Shown: positions 1 through 12,060 of the stretch, in pieces | How positions within the stretch are numbered: the first letter of the stretch is position 1 | Layout: each line of letters opens with the position of its first letter | NCBI GenBank assembly: GCA_012934845.2 | Contig: WNNJ02002289.1 | Coordinates: 1 to 64,000, forward strand | Length of the DNA: 64,000 bases | Source: Pomphorhynchus laevis | Lineage: Eukaryota; Acanthocephala; Palaeacanthocephala; Echinorhynchida; Pomphorhynchidae | Direction: 5' to 3' | Made by a program: the position numbers and the translations under genes | The notes under the pieces: model-generated | Seen by the model: only the letters and a program-made list of their open reading frames with translations | Databases searched by the model: none | Told to the model about the DNA's origin: nothing

Positions 1-356
1 TATAGTTGATTAGATATATGATTATAATTTTATCTGATTATAATTAGATATATTTAATTAGATATAATTATATTTGATTAGATATCTTATTATAATTATA
101 TTTGATTATAATTAGATATATTATATTATAAAATATTATAATATATTAAATTTTAATATATTATATTATTATATAATTTATTATTATATATTATTATATT
201 ATATTATGTTATAATTAGATATATTATATTAGATTTTTCTGATTATAATTGTATTTGATTAGATATCTGATTATAATTATATCTGATTATAATTAGATAT
301 ATTTGATTAGATATAATTATATTTGATTAGATATTTGATTATTTATTTGATTGATT
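1..356. repeat. AT-rich degenerate tandem repeat
   Basis: Irregular repeats of GATTAGATATAATTATATTT and its variants, mixed with TTATTATAT runs, fill the left edge. The array runs off the window. No coding signal is seen. Confidence 0.7.
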
Positions 357-930
357 ATTTGTAAAGATTAATTATTGGTAGTTTATAATTTTAAAATACT
401 GTGTACATCTAAAAAACTTAATACACTCAATGTAACTACAAAATGAAGTGTTTTTAAGTCTTTTTTATCGTCAATAGCTACTAGCTATCTATGACGATCA
501 ATAATAAATAATAATAAAATTTAATGAAATTTTAACATTCAATAAATTGTTAAAATATAATTTAAATGAATTTAAATAAATAATATTTATATATTAAATG
601 TATAAATAAAATAAATAAATTTATCTAAATATAAATATTAATTAAAATTAAATAAAATTAATAAATATTAAAATTTAATTAAATTTTATTTAATATTTTT
701 AGTGAAAACTGAAGTAGAATTTTTGTTTTAAAATATTTAAGCCAAGTTTTGAAAATTAATTTATGTAAAAATGTAATTCAAATACAAAATTCAAGTAGCT
801 CTTAACATTTGATCAAATATGCATTTCGACACTGGTCCGGATTTACAACCAATAAAATTGTTGTAGTTTTAGATCGCAGTTAACTAGTGATTTCGATTGT
901 TAATTATTTAATTTTAAATTTTTATTTCAG
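357..930. other. AT-rich stretch, no gene seen
   Basis: Mostly A/T homopolymer-rich sequence. If the tetraspanin model is right, this is intron or 5' flank of that gene. Exons for its first two membrane segments were not found here and may lie left of the window. Confidence 0.5.
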
Positions 931-3900
931 ACTGTGGAATCTGTACTCCGTAAGTTAAATATCATTAAATATTAGTTAATGTGCTCAATCGTTTTGCTTA
1001 TGTATCTTTTTGTTTTGCTTTGATCTAATGTTGATGCTAATCATTGCCGCCTGTAAGCTATTGATACATAATTTTAATTTCCATTTAGTATTTTACAACT
1101 ATGATATTGATTTTTGTCATTCTTATGGTTACAACAATGACAGCCTTTATATATAACTACAAGGTAGATTGAAACTTATCCTAAAATGAAATGTATTGTT
1201 TTATTTAAAACAATATAATTGTGTTTTGTACTATATTTTATTTAAAATGATTATACTTTTTTATTATGATAATTAAAAATTTGTTAATTATTATTTAAGA
1301 ATTTTAAATTACTATAAATTTTTATTACATTTTTATTACATTTATTAATACTTTATATAAAACAGTCTATTGATATTTCAAAAAATTTAAATAAACATGA
1401 ATTTTAAATGATGTAATTTTTATTAATTCTATTTTAAAATTATTAATTATGGTAATTTTGCTAATCTTTAATAATCTCTCTTATTACATTAAGTGTTCAT
1501 TCTTAGAAAGTAATCTTCTAAATATAATTATTTATCTCTTTAATACATTAATGTATATCGACTGATAGATGTTAACATATCAGTCGATATATAATATTTA
1601 ATATTAATGCATATCGGATGGCATTGAAAAGTTAATATGATAAATCATCATGCACATTTCTCTATCTGATATCTTTGGTAAATACTTTGCTAAAATTGTC
1701 GTGAAACCTGCATTTATCTACATATTCAACAAGTACAAATATTTATTGTGAACTGTGCAATAGCGGTACCTTATCCTTCCAATAGTTTGTTAGAATATTG
1801 GTTTTCGTATTTTCGCACAGACATTCGACAAAGTAAATGATTATTGATCTGTGTCTGTTACTAATCCTTTACAATACGCATTTTTCATCGACTGTAAAAT
1901 GTGTTAATGATTAATGTAATTCCAATTGATCTAATTGGAGTAAAAAAAATAAAAAATTTGAAAAAGTTTTTATTGTCTAGTATTTTACGAATACATATAG
2001 TATACTAAAGATTTGAGATGATTATAAATAGCTGTTTTGCTATGAGAATTCAGCTTAAGTTTCTCATCCCACATAGCAGCTGGATATTTTTATTAGAGAA
2101 ATACACTCATCGATATTACCGTCAAAAATATACACTTCATATATTCGACTCCAAAGCCCTTGATCGTAATCTGTCAAATAATATCTTTCAAATAATAGCC
2201 TGTCAAATAATAGCCTTCCAATAATAGCCTGTCAAACTTAATTTAATCATAGCCTAACGCAAACATTGATTGATCTATAACATTTTGTTAGTAAGCGTTT
2301 TTGGCTGAAGTGGAAATGATTACATTTTATTAGCGAGCGTTTAGGCATCATGAGTAAATGCCGAAAAGTATGTTTTTATTAATGATTAATATACAATCAG
2401 GATTATAAGAATCAGCATTTTTGTTGTCTTGTAATTCTAAATAAATCGGTGATAAATCATATTATTAATAGAAATAAATCTATGACGAAACTAAATAGTT
2501 GGTAAAATGAACCGTTGAGAAAGCGACCATTTCCCTTTCCTACTAAAAAGCATATCGGGTTATAAATCGTTAACAAGTTCTATTGTTAAACTATTATATT
2601 CAAGGAAATCAATATTTATATTATATTTTCTAAAAGCAATTTGATAAATACATGACAAATTGTATATTTAAATTAACATATTTGATCAACTTATCATTAT
2701 TCTCATTAAAAGAGTTTTAACGAAATTACATATATCCATGTTATTGATGGTTATTGAAATTATCATTATATTTATGTACAAATAATTCAAAAGTATACGT
2801 ACATTTTCCTTACAGGTTCGATTCCTTACATTTTGTCTAAAAACACATTATTTGTTTAAACTCACATATTAGTTTTAGTAGTAGATAGGAAGGTTGGGAG
2901 CATTTATTAGATTAAAAGAAACTCGTCACATACGAGTTTCTTCAGGATACACAATTTATTTGTATTTATAAAAATATTCTATGCAATGCAATATTACAAA
3001 ATTTATATGTCCTAACTTCAGTAGAACATTAGAGTCAGGGCAACAATGTCTTCGGAAGGAATAAAGCAGACACTTGAAGTAACTGCGAAAAGATTTGTAA
3101 TTGTTCTAATCTTAATATTGTCAATGTTTAAAGGGAATAAATCAGACATTGTAATTCTAATTTTTATGTTTTTGTGTTCTAATTTTAATATTTATTAAAA
3201 TTTATATATTTAAATTTAATATTAATAAATTAATATTAATAATTATTAATTTAATATTTATTTAATATGTTAATTTTTATTTATATGTTTTTTATTTCTT
3301 GTACTAATTGTAAATTGTTCTCATTTAATTATTAATTAATAATTAATAATTATTATTAATAATAATTAAATGTAATTATTAATTATTATTTAGTTGTTAA
3401 TTTTTATCTTTTTACCACTTTTTGATTTATTGTTTTATATTTGTAACGTTTGTTTCTTCTTATATACACAATGTTTTAATGTTTTATCTAACCCCTTTCA
3501 CTTCATATAGTGTGTTGAATTTTTTGATTTTCGGATTTTAGACATTTTGTATCTTTTCAAAAGAAACTCGTATGTTACGAGCAAAAATTTGATTTAATAA
3601 ATGCTCTCAGCCTTCATATCCTCAACTAATAAAAATGGGAACTTTTTCAATCATATCAGTTTATATAAATGTTTACTAAATGCTTGTTTTATTAATTTAA
3701 ATTTAATTATAAACTGATTAATATATGTCAATTTTTAATGTAATACTACTTTCATTTACATGGATTAACTGTATTTTTTACTGTAATGTAAAAATGTTAC
3801 AAACAACTCCAGTTCATTGATTGTGTTATTCTTGGTTTTTTCAGTTAAGCCTATCAATATATTCTTCAATGAAGGGCAGTCTTCAAGTTGTCAGTATTAT

Positions 3901-4905
3901 ACCGGAATTGTCATCTAAATGGGATGATATACAAGCAATGGTATTTCGTTTTTGATCACTCAATATATTTATTGCTGATAAATACAATCTATGATACGAA
4001 AATATTTGTCATAGATCTAATGATTATTTGATTTAAATTTACATTTTCAATACTTTAGTGTTTGATTTGAACTTCGTGAAAGAATATTATTATTATTTTA
4101 TCCGAATAACGAAATGTCAGAAGCTGATTTAATGTTAGAAAATTGTAATTCAGTTGAAGTGTTCTGAAATAAAAGTTTAGATTCGAAATGGATTTACACC
4201 GATCTACAGTACAAGTTTTTTTGTTATTAATGTTGTGGCACCATATCGGACGTTTTATTTTAAATATTATATATTGATTAATCAATTAGACTATGAAAAT
4301 GAATAATTAATATGATTTTGACAATGTAATCAGTACTATTACTTTGAATATTACGTTTTGCATAAATAGATTGCTATCAAATATACGATTGAATTCTACT
4401 TAATACCGTCAAAGTTTGACCTACCTATTTTTTAAGTGTGTATGTTAAATGACAATCGTATCCGATTTTGGAAAATATCGTTTTCTTTAAGTCCTACATA
4501 ATTTCTTTATTATTTAAAATATGTAGTACGGATGTTGTGGTATCGATAGCTATAAAGACTGGTTACCGTATGGAATTCCAAACTCATGCTGTGAGTTGCA
4601 AGGTACAAATTGCACAACCCGTACTTCAACAATTAATCACGAAGCCTTGTTTCCAATTGTAATAGAAACTATTTATATTCAAATGTCATTGTATTCTCTT
4701 TAGGGATGCTACAATTTCATTCAACGTCAACTCTCTACAGATTTAAATAGAGTTGGGTTTTCATCAATAACTATTGCTCTATTCCAGGTTAAATATATTA
4801 AATATTAAGACAATTAAATGTTTTCTTCAGATATTTTGCATTATGTCAAGTTTGGCTTTGTTCTGCTATCTACAAAGAAGAAACGAAAATGTGCGAAAAG
4901 TATAA
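931..4905 (+). CDS. Tetraspanin, 3' part of a spliced gene
   Basis: Exons are 931-949 (weak), 1089-1163, 3845-3940, 4527-4658, 4704-4787 and 4831-4905, ending in TAA. All have AG/GT borders, and the joins after 1163 are phase 0. Exon 1089-1163 encodes a hydrophobic helix (TM3). Exon 3845-3940 gives the helix leading into the large extracellular loop, with a W-D-D-I-Q run. Exon 4527-4658 starts YGCCG (CCG at 4533) and continues to PNSCC (4578-4592) and another Cys at 4611. Exon 4704 starts GC, the last loop cysteine, so the loop has six cysteines. The final exons give TM4 and a short basic tail ending in RKV. Tetraspanins are four-helix membrane scaffolds that cluster receptors. Introns 4 and 5 are only 45 and 43 nt, while intron 1164-3844 is 2.7 kb and holds a transposon. 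The subfamily is not determined. The N-terminal half is missing from the window. Confidence 0.85.
1554..1591. repeat. Perfect 14-bp hairpin in tetraspanin intron
   Basis: TATATCGACTGATA is followed after 10 nt by its exact reverse complement. It lies in the long tetraspanin intron; the rest of 1164-2883 is AT-rich with no other structure recognised. Confidence 0.7.
2884..3620. mobile_element. Non-autonomous DNA transposon with inverted ends
   Basis: The left end (from 2884, core GAGCATTTATTA) and the right end (reverse complement to 3620, same core) match over about 50 bp with a few differences. Each end also contains a small CTCGT..ACGAG hairpin. The interior is AT-rich (notably 3185-3400) and has no transposase. 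The insertion sits in the tetraspanin intron. The exact target duplication could not be fixed, so the outer borders may shift by a few bases. Confidence 0.6.
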
Positions 4906-5635
4906 CGTCTGTCTGAATTGTACATCTAAATTGTTTTAATATTTTTGATTAGCTAATCATTGTTAAATAATTTTGGTTATATTTTTAAGATCCTTCTGAC
5001 ATCTACTGTTGTACGAGACAATTTGTCTTTTAAAAATTTTCTATTATCTGTCAAGTGTCTATCGATAATATGATACCCTCATTTAAATTTTTTTAATATC
5101 ATTTGTAATACCGTTATTAAGGGCAGGTTATATTTACAAGTGAAGAAACGAAAATTCATTGCTGCACATTAAATTACACGCGAATTAATTGGTATCCAGT
5201 AGTTTGTCAAATATTCCGTGTTAATTATATAAATGTTAAATTAATAAATACAATATTAATATCGTATTTAGATAATTTATCTCTATACACTTTAAATTTA
5301 AAAATGTAACATTTTCTTTTAAAATATTTTAATATATTTTTAGCATTTATTAATATTAATTATATTGCAATATTATTAATATGATATCTAATATTTATAA
5401 TTTATTATGTATGAACTGTTTCATAATGCGTAATTATTATAAACTGATTGTAAGTTGAGATCTCAAAAATAAAAAAATTATATAAATAACCCATATATTA
5501 AAATATAAAAAGTCATGAATAATTTATGACTTTTAACTTTATTTTATTAAAATAAAGTTAAACTCTTAAGCGAACATGTTTTAATGGATACTAAATAATT
5601 TACTTGGTATTAGAATAAGGTACACTAAATTATTA

Positions 5636-5757
5636 AATTTCATTAAGGAAATACGTTAATAGCACGTGTTTGGCCCGCTGGCATGTTGGGTCGAGGAATA
5701 GGGTCCGAAACCTAATAGCATAGCACTTCCTCCTGATGCCTTTTCCGTAAATAAAAT
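5636..5757 (+). mobile_element. Family A hairpin element, 5' part
   Basis: Carries the family core: GGAAATACG, then a GGCC..GGGTCC arm, CGAAACC and CATAGCACTTCCTCC. The 3' AT-rich part is missing. A second copy starts 65 bp downstream. Confidence 0.65.
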
Positions 5758-5821
5758 ATGATTCTTTTTACTTGAATTTTAATAATATTTTCGATATAAG
5801 ATACTTATTAATCACATTTCA

Positions 5822-6112
5822 TAAGAGGAAATAGGTCATTAGCATGTATTTGACCCCACTACTATGTTGGTTAGAGGAATATGGGTCGAAACATGATAAC
5901 ATAGAACTTCCTCCTGATGACCTCTAATCCTTATTCTGATACAATGTCTGTTATTTATTAGCGAATTCATTAAAATTGACTTTTATTTTAATTTTTTTTA
6001 TTTTAAGTTGATATAAATATAAATTATATAAAATCATATATAATCATTTGTTATTTATCTTTATTTTTATTTATATATAGTTTAAAATACGTAGATTTAG
6101 TTATCTGATATT
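5822..6112 (+). mobile_element. Family A hairpin element, nearly full
   Basis: Begins AGAGGAAATAGGTCATTAGC and contains TCGAAAC and CTTCCTCCTGATGACCTC. It then has the AT-rich tail with ATTCATTAAAATTGACTTTT and ends near ATACGTAGATTTAGTTATCT. The same order is seen in copies at 27925 and 62885. No coding capacity and no clear terminal inverted repeat, so a SINE-like element is more likely than a MITE. Confidence 0.65.
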
Positions 6113-6439
6113 ATTTGTTCTCATAAATAATTATAAATAACAAATAATTGTATAAATTTTTTTATCTGTAAAGTTTCTATCTATAATATGATACCCTCAT
6201 TTTAAAAATGATTTTTTAATATCATTTGTAGGGCAGGTTATATTTACGAATTTAGATAATAATTAAGCTATAATATTACGCAAGAAATAAATATAACTTA
6301 TTTGCCAACTTTTTTTTTCAAAATAAATTGTTGATAAATTCTAAATGGAGAATTCAAAATGTCAAGATCTTAAAATTATATAATCAGGTCTTAATGTTTT
6401 TCTCTTGATAATTGTAAATCAATTGTTCACAAATTAAAA

Positions 6440-6610
6440 CTATGGGTTACTTTAGTTTGAAGCGAGTGAAGACCAATAAACTGCTGATTTTGAACGTCTT
6501 ACCTGATGATGAACGCTGCAGCTTTTTAAAAGTTGCAATAAATTTATTTGGCTTCATTCTCTTCAAATCATACCCTGACGTGGTATTCATTTATTGCCTT
6601 TTTGATTAAT
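6440..6610 (+). mobile_element. Terminal relic of a Penelope-like element
   Basis: CCTGATGATGAACGCTGC followed by AAAGTTGCAATAAATTTATT resembles the terminal sequence of PLEs, which typically ends in GAAACGTT-AATAAA. No reverse transcriptase is linked to it. The stretch 6266-6440 before it shows nothing. Confidence 0.35.
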
Positions 6611-6912
6611 CAACTGAAATTTACAGCAACTTTGTGAGTGTATTCCTGGATTATTGATTACCATCAACATTTATATTTTTTATTACGTAAATTTTCTGTA
6701 TAAACAAAATTTCATATAAGTTTCTATATTGTTTCTATAGAAACAAAAGTTTCTATAGTCGAAGACAATTATAAAATATAATATTTTTATATTTATGTAA
6801 CAATTACATATTTAGTAGTTTTAAAACTATTAAAATTATTAATAATTAATAAAGTTAATTATTAATTAATTATTTTATGTAATAAAATTTAAATACAAAA
6901 CATTAAATAATT

Positions 6913-7123
6913 GATAATGATCCATTATTTATATAGAATTATTGGAGCTGGATCAAATAAGAGGAAATGTGGTGATATTTCGCTAACCTCTGTTACATCT
7001 TCAAAAAATTACTGAAGATGTAATTACTGAAGATGCTAACAGAAGTTAGCTAAATATCTATAAAAATTTCCTCTTTTCTTTGATCCAGCTCCAATAATTC
7101 TATATAAATAATGGATCATTATC
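6913..7123. mobile_element. Fold-back MITE (ends GGAGCTGGATCAAA)
   Basis: A 211-bp near-perfect palindrome. The first ~80 bp, starting GATAATGATCCATT, are matched by the reverse complement at the right end. The inner ends GGAGCTGGATCAAA and TTTGATCCAGCTCC recur at 7590 and 14622, which defines a family. The palindrome extends about 30 bp beyond those ends, so the flank is duplicated too. No protein is encoded. Confidence 0.7.
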
Positions 7124-7249
7124 TACTATTTAAAATTTAATATTTTATTATTTATTTAAAGCAAATATATTTCGACAAGACCGCATTATACATTTTAGGA
7201 TCCCATTACAAAAGTGAAGTGACTCTGATTTTGACACGACTATTCACTG

Positions 7250-7597
7250 GTTCTAAAGCTACACGATGTATTTCTCACTTGGTACGGAATCAGAATATCA
7301 GAAATTTAAAAGTTTAAATATCAGAAATCTGAGCATATTCACAAAATTAGTAATTTTCTGAAGATGCTAACAGAATCAGAATATCAGAAATTAATAATTT
7401 TAATATCAGAAATCTGAGCATCTTCACAAAATTAGTAATTTTCTGAAGATGCTAACAGAATCAGAATATCAGAAATTAATAATTTTAATATCAGAAATCT
7501 GAGCATCTTCACAAAATTAGTAATTTTCTGAAGATGCTAACAGAGGTTTGCGAAATATCAAATAAAATTTCCCTCCTTTATTTGATCCAGCTCCAAC
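7250..7597. mobile_element. MITE copy with 85-bp internal tandem repeat
   Basis: Ends in TTTGATCCAGCTCC like the fold-back element at 6913. Inside, an 85-bp unit beginning CAGAATCAGAATATCAG is repeated about three times. Each unit holds a GCATCTTC..GAAGATGC hairpin. The left terminus is not recognisable. Confidence 0.6.
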
Positions 7598-7916
7598 TTG
7601 AGCTCATAGTAACCTACGCTGGCTATCTTGCTATTAATATCGTTTTGTGCACGTGAATAGAATGCAATTATATTTTGATAATTGCTATTGCAATTAATCC
7701 AGTGCACAACACAGCAGTGTTTTTTAGTATTACGTGAAAAAAAATGGATCGATTAACGCTGAAAGTGATTTGTTCTTACGATTCAAAATATGATCACATA
7801 ATATTGGCTAATATACTACAATTGATCAATATAATTGATAATTATAAAATAATAGAACAAATGTTATCCAGGGTATCTAAAGTAGATTTAAACTTTAAAT
7901 ATTGTATGTACATGTT
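7598..7916. other. No clear gene; one 60-codon ORF
   Basis: An ATG in good context (AAAAAATGG, 7744) opens 60 codons to 7926. It matches no family I recognise and could be chance. Nothing else is seen. Confidence 0.4.
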
Positions 7917-8347
7917 CGAAAGTTAGGCGGATTAAACATTTGTGCTAGTTTCGAAACCAGTTGATTTCGTGACTTTTCAAAGTGAGTTCATGTATATAAA
8001 GAAATCCAAAGACCGTAATATTTGTATAGAAAATAATATTATTTATAATTTTGAAAAATGTAAATTTTAAATTTTCGTAATATGAACTGCTAACCGGAAG
8101 TTTTAAATTTTCTTAATGTGAAAACATTGATTTAAGTAAAACTTCTTAAAATTTTGTGAGATAATCACCTCTTATATTTGCGTCACCAGAAGTGTCGCAA
8201 GTTTCTAACATCAGTTACTCATTTGACTTGATCGAAAGTTAAGCGGATTAAAATTTGTGCTACTTTCACAACCAGTTGATTTCATGACTTTTAAAGATGA
8301 GTTCATGTAAATGAAGAAATCCAAAGACCGTAACATTTGTATTGTAC
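7917..8347 (+). repeat. ~115-bp direct repeat pair
   Basis: 7917-8031 and 8233-8347 are similar copies with about 85-90% identity by eye; shared words include ACCAGTTGATTTC, GAGTTCATGTA and AAATCCAAAGACCGTAA. The 200-bp spacer is AT-rich. Identity of the element is unknown. Confidence 0.65.
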
Positions 8348-9571
8348 ACAAAGAGATGCATGATCAAAGGTTTGATCAGTGATCAAATATTTAACATTTG
8401 TTACTTTTGATTAAATTCCAACTTTTTCGGGTGTTATTATCTTCTTATTTGTAGATATATCACAAAAGATAAACCGAGAAGGTAAATAAGTCGACATTCT
8501 TGAAATAAATTGACATCAATTACGGATAAAATTATTGTTAAATGAACAAAAATACCCAAGAAAAATAACTAAAGTAATTTAATCAGGTATTTAATAAATC
8601 CAATTTATTTTCAATTTAATTTGCCGGGCATGTATTTTTATCTCAATAAATATATTATTATTAAAAATTATATGCTAATATGATTTAATTTTGACAGTTA
8701 AAATATAAAATATTAAAATATAATATTAATTTATATTTTATAAAATATAAAATATATAATTCAATTATAATAAAACATTATAATTAAAATTTTAATTTTG
8801 TATTTTCAATTTTACAAATTTTACAATACAAATAAATCACCTTATTTATATACAAAACCCATTCATTTATATTTTAAATGTTAAAAATATTTTATAAATA
8901 TTACTTCAACTTTATTATCAATATATTTGGGGTAGATATATTTGTGTAAATATTACAACAACTTAATCAAATGTAAGTAATTCGTGTTTTATCTGCATTT
9001 TGACATTTTTGAGAGATAAATTATAACTTGTAGATGATATAACTTGTAGCATATGACAAAATCATGCATTAAATGATCAGATGTGAACCTTGATATTGGT
9101 AAGTATAAAATAAAAATCGTTTTTATATTTCCGATGTTACTTCATTTGTTGTCTATTTTTCTTCATAAAATTGACGAATTAATATTCATTGAAGATGCCT
9201 TTCTTTTTATGAAGAAAATGGTGGTAATTAAATAAAAGAAAAATATGCTTTCTTTTTTACAATTTAATAAACATCAAAATACATGTAGCATTGTCAACTG
9301 GCAGATATACTTATCCTATTATATTGTAATTTAATTAAATAATAGGCAGTATTATTTAGAACCTTTTTATCAATAGATACTAAAAAATGTAGTAAGGTAA
9401 TCTCTCTTACTAAAATGTCAGGAAGCGACATCACATTTTGTTGTGATCAGCAACATTAGCTTATTTGATTTAGTTATGCTGCTAAACTCGAACAAAAACA
9501 CGCATCTGTCAATTGTTCATCAAATTTTGACAATTTATAGACCTGTATAATGGTAGGTTTAAGCAATGGCA
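8348..9571. other. AT-rich, no gene seen
   Basis: Long A/T-rich stretch with no open frame of note and no recognised repeat. Confidence 0.5.
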
Positions 9572-9985
9572 CCAATTGTTGCGTTTTACCGCAACAATGG
9601 GTGTTTAGCGGCGTCTGCAAAGAGTCCTCCGAAGTTTTTCTTTATGCAGTGGATTAACGAAATGCCGAAACACTAAATGCTTGTATTAAGCAATGCATTC
9701 TGCCAGGCTCAATAATCCATTCAGATCTTTGGAAAGGTTATTGTGGCGTACAAAATCAATCATTCTGTTGATTTTGTGACTTCAGACGGTATCCACACGC
9801 AACAGATAGAGTCGACATGGTACCAGCTAATATCTGGAATTAGACGACGATGGGGTACACATCGATCCATGATCGACTCATATCTTATGGAATTTATTTG
9901 GCGTAGAAGGCACTGAAACGACAACAGTTTTGATGCTATTTTGCAATGCCTTAAAAATGTTAGATTGATCGATTGATCGATCAAA
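9572..9985 (+). pseudogene. Merlin-type (IS1016/ISXO2-like) transposase relic
   Basis: From about 9597 the + strand reads WVFSGV, then RNAETL and LPGSIIHSDLWKGYCGV, the region with a catalytic Asp in DDE transposases of the ISXO2/IS1595 type. After a +1 frame change near 9746 it reads INHSVDFV, THTQQIESTW-like (IHTQQIESTW) and WGTHRSM, the conserved HTQxIESTW motif of this family. The N-terminal part and the inverted ends are not visible. A hairpin TTGTTGCG..CGCAACAA lies just upstream. Merlin elements are cut-and-paste DNA transposons of animals; this copy is inactive. Confidence 0.8.
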
Positions 9986-10611
9986 TCTTCTTAGAATTTT
10001 AAAAATTACTGTTTTTGAAATTAAATGTTCAATAACTTTGTGGAAAATCTCAAATTACCAAAGCTTTGGATTATAGATCATGATAAATATGCAGATTGCA
10101 GTACTGCAATAAAATTGTATGTTTATATTTGAAATTTTTGAGATTTTTCAAATTCAAATCATTTTTTTCGAAAAAATGAAGAAAGTTGAATAACTTTTCG
10201 TGCATTTATTGGAAAACTTTACAATGATAGCAATTACACCGGAAATTCATGCAAATAATACAAATATATTTAAAAGTCATTCCGACTTCAATTCCCTTAA
10301 AATTTTAAAAAATTAAATATTTAATTTTTTTAAATTTAAATGTTTAAATTTGTGCTTGTTTCTCCCAAAAAAAATTGTCAGTTGAAAGAGTACTTACAAT
10401 TCCGCTATTTTAGCACATTTTCATTTTGCTACGACAAAGTCAGTATAACGGAAAAGATCCCTTAAATGTTCTATAAGGAATCCTGCTATTCGTTGAACAA
10501 ATGCACGAAACTCCTGCAAATGCTTAGACTCCTTACTGGTCTGACACTTTTCGAAAAGATCACCAGAGCAAGTCATTAATCTGTGGAATGTAAAGACGCT
10601 ATACTGCTAAA
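9986..10611. other. No gene seen
   Basis: AT-rich, with runs of T/A. Nothing recognisable on either strand. Confidence 0.5.
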
Positions 10612-10958
10612 TCGTTCATCGACCTCCCTTTCGTACCCATCGTTGATCAACCTCTCTTAGACGACACACGCCCAACCTCTATTTATCACTGCGTTTCCGT
10701 AATTCCCTCTTATTCTACGTTCCCAATTACTCCAACAACTAAGGCCTCCGATCCTTCCTCGTCGCCGCCCCCATTCGCGTGAAATCAGCTCCCACTCGAA
10801 GTCCGCCGCGCTTCCTTCTTTATCATATTCAAATATTTTTTCCATTTCCACCTTCTCGATACATGATTTAGACTTTTGTTTGTTTTATTTCTTCGTGGTC
10901 ACGTAAGCGTGCGTCAGTACACATTTGCCATGTAAACATAAATCTATTTTTTAATGTA
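10612..10958 (+). mobile_element. CR1-B LINE, 3' end fragment
   Basis: GC-richer block matching the last ~350 bp of the CR1-B copy at 40335-44272. It shares TTCCCAATTACTCCAACAAC, GTCCGCCGCGC and the 3' tail GTAAGCGTGCG..CATTTGCCA. It is 5' truncated, as is usual for LINE insertions, and ends near AAATCTATTTTTT. Confidence 0.8.
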
Positions 10959-10975
10959 ATAATGTTATAGCTTGA

Positions 10976-11395
10976 TTCCTTATAGACCATCCTAGTATTG
11001 CAGCATGTTGAAACGTTAGTTCTCAATGCCTGCGCCATTAGATCGTGTTGCAACTTGTTCGTGAAGATATTCGTACACTAGTTCGCAGACACGTTTAGGG
11101 TTGAAGCATTGAACAATATTACATCTTAACATTTCACAGATTAATGATCTGCTCTAGAAATCTATTTCGAAAAGTGTTAGACTGGTAACGAGTCAACGAA
11201 TTCGCATCAGTTTTGTAGAATTTTCCAACGAATAGTTTAAAAATTACTTATAGATCATCCAAGTATTACAGCATGTTGAAACGCTCAATGACTGCTCTTT
11301 GAAGATTAATGCCCGCGCTCTGAAGATGATAACATCTTTACATTTTACGGATTAAATGATCTTCTCTGGAAATTTATTTCGATAAAATAAAAATT
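10976..11395 (+). repeat. Diverged ~180-bp direct repeat
   Basis: ATTGCAGCATGTTGAAACG (about 10998) and ATTACAGCATGTTGAAACG (about 11265) begin similar blocks. Both continue to AACAT-rich sequence, GATTAATGATCT and ATTTATTTCGA-like ends. The element is unidentified. Confidence 0.5.
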
Positions 11396-11459
11396 GAAAT
11401 TAAGTAACAATTGATTGATTGCAGGTTGTGCTGGTAGTTTAAAATTCGTGTAGAAAGTC

Positions 11460-12060
11460 ATTTGTCCGCACAAAAAAAAACAGAAAGTTCATATTTATTA
11501 AGCTTTCGGTAATCGTCTGTTACCGTCATCAGAAAATCTAGAATAAAATAAACATAAAACGTTAAATATAATGACATTAAATTATTTTGGTACTCACAAC
11601 ACCTCAAGTGTTATAACGAATCCCTCGTCCTTCGCTTTAAGCTTAGGAGTCATTTATTTTATTGATAGAGATTCCAACAGCTGTAGATTTTCTTTACATG
11701 TGTTTCGAAAAAATGACGCTTGTGCTACGCATATACTAAAGGACAAAAAATTGAAATTTTTAATAATCAGGAACCAACGAACAAAGGACGAAATCTGCAA
11801 AGTTGTGTATCAATTCAATTGCTCTGAACCTGGATGTAAGGCCGGAAACACATATATAGGATACACAATTCAACTCTTGCAAGACCGAATTCGCCAACAT
11901 ACATACGATGGTGCGATCCGAAAACACTTTGAAGTGTTTTCGGATCACTGTTTTCAAATGCAGGCATTCACAAAAGAATGCCTGCATTTCAAGAAATTCA
12001 TATCATACAGCTTTCTGGATTGCAAAGCTAATACGTCTGCAAATTTATGCTAATGCAATC
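11460..12060 (+). mobile_element. Penelope-like element fragment with GIY-YIG domain
   Basis: The open frame 11571-12053 has a Cys-containing strand VVYQFNCSEPGC followed by TYIGYT, LLQDRIRQH and IRKHFE. These are the C, YIG, R and H positions of the GIY-YIG endonuclease found at the C-terminus of PLE proteins. The reverse transcriptase is absent. Just upstream, on the opposite strand (11560-11483), lies a PLE-like terminus with CTGATGACGGTAA..TTACCGAAAGC. The opposed orientation of terminus and ORF is known in PLEs. The fragment is inactive. Confidence 0.75.
11915..11997. repeat. Two adjacent palindromes inside the GIY-YIG frame
   Basis: 11915-11946 is a perfect palindrome with 15-bp arms (GATCCGAAAACACTT) and a 2-nt loop. 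About 10 nt on, ATGCAGGCATTC and GAATGCCTGCAT form a second hairpin with a 6-nt loop. Both keep the frame open. Confidence 0.85.

Larger units (their letters stand above)
5030..6265 (+). repeat. Pair of ~100-bp direct repeats bracketing family A copies
   Basis: Sequence around 5030-5150 recurs at about 6165-6265; both contain AATATGATACCCTCAT and GGGCAGGTTATATTTAC. The two family A elements lie between them. This may be a duplicated flank or the ends of a larger unrecognised element. Confidence 0.5.

Noticed and set aside
2814-2824. tRNA gene suggested by GGTTCGATTCC
   Set aside because: No acceptor stem, D arm or anticodon arm can be formed around it.
4055-4285. 76-codon minus-strand ORF between tetraspanin exons
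   Set aside because: It lies in an intron, is AT-driven in composition and has no motif.
11760-11987. 75-codon minus-strand frame opposite the GIY-YIG domain
   Set aside because: It mirrors the plus-strand frame through the palindromes (the same FECLH-like words appear on both strands), so it carries no independent information.
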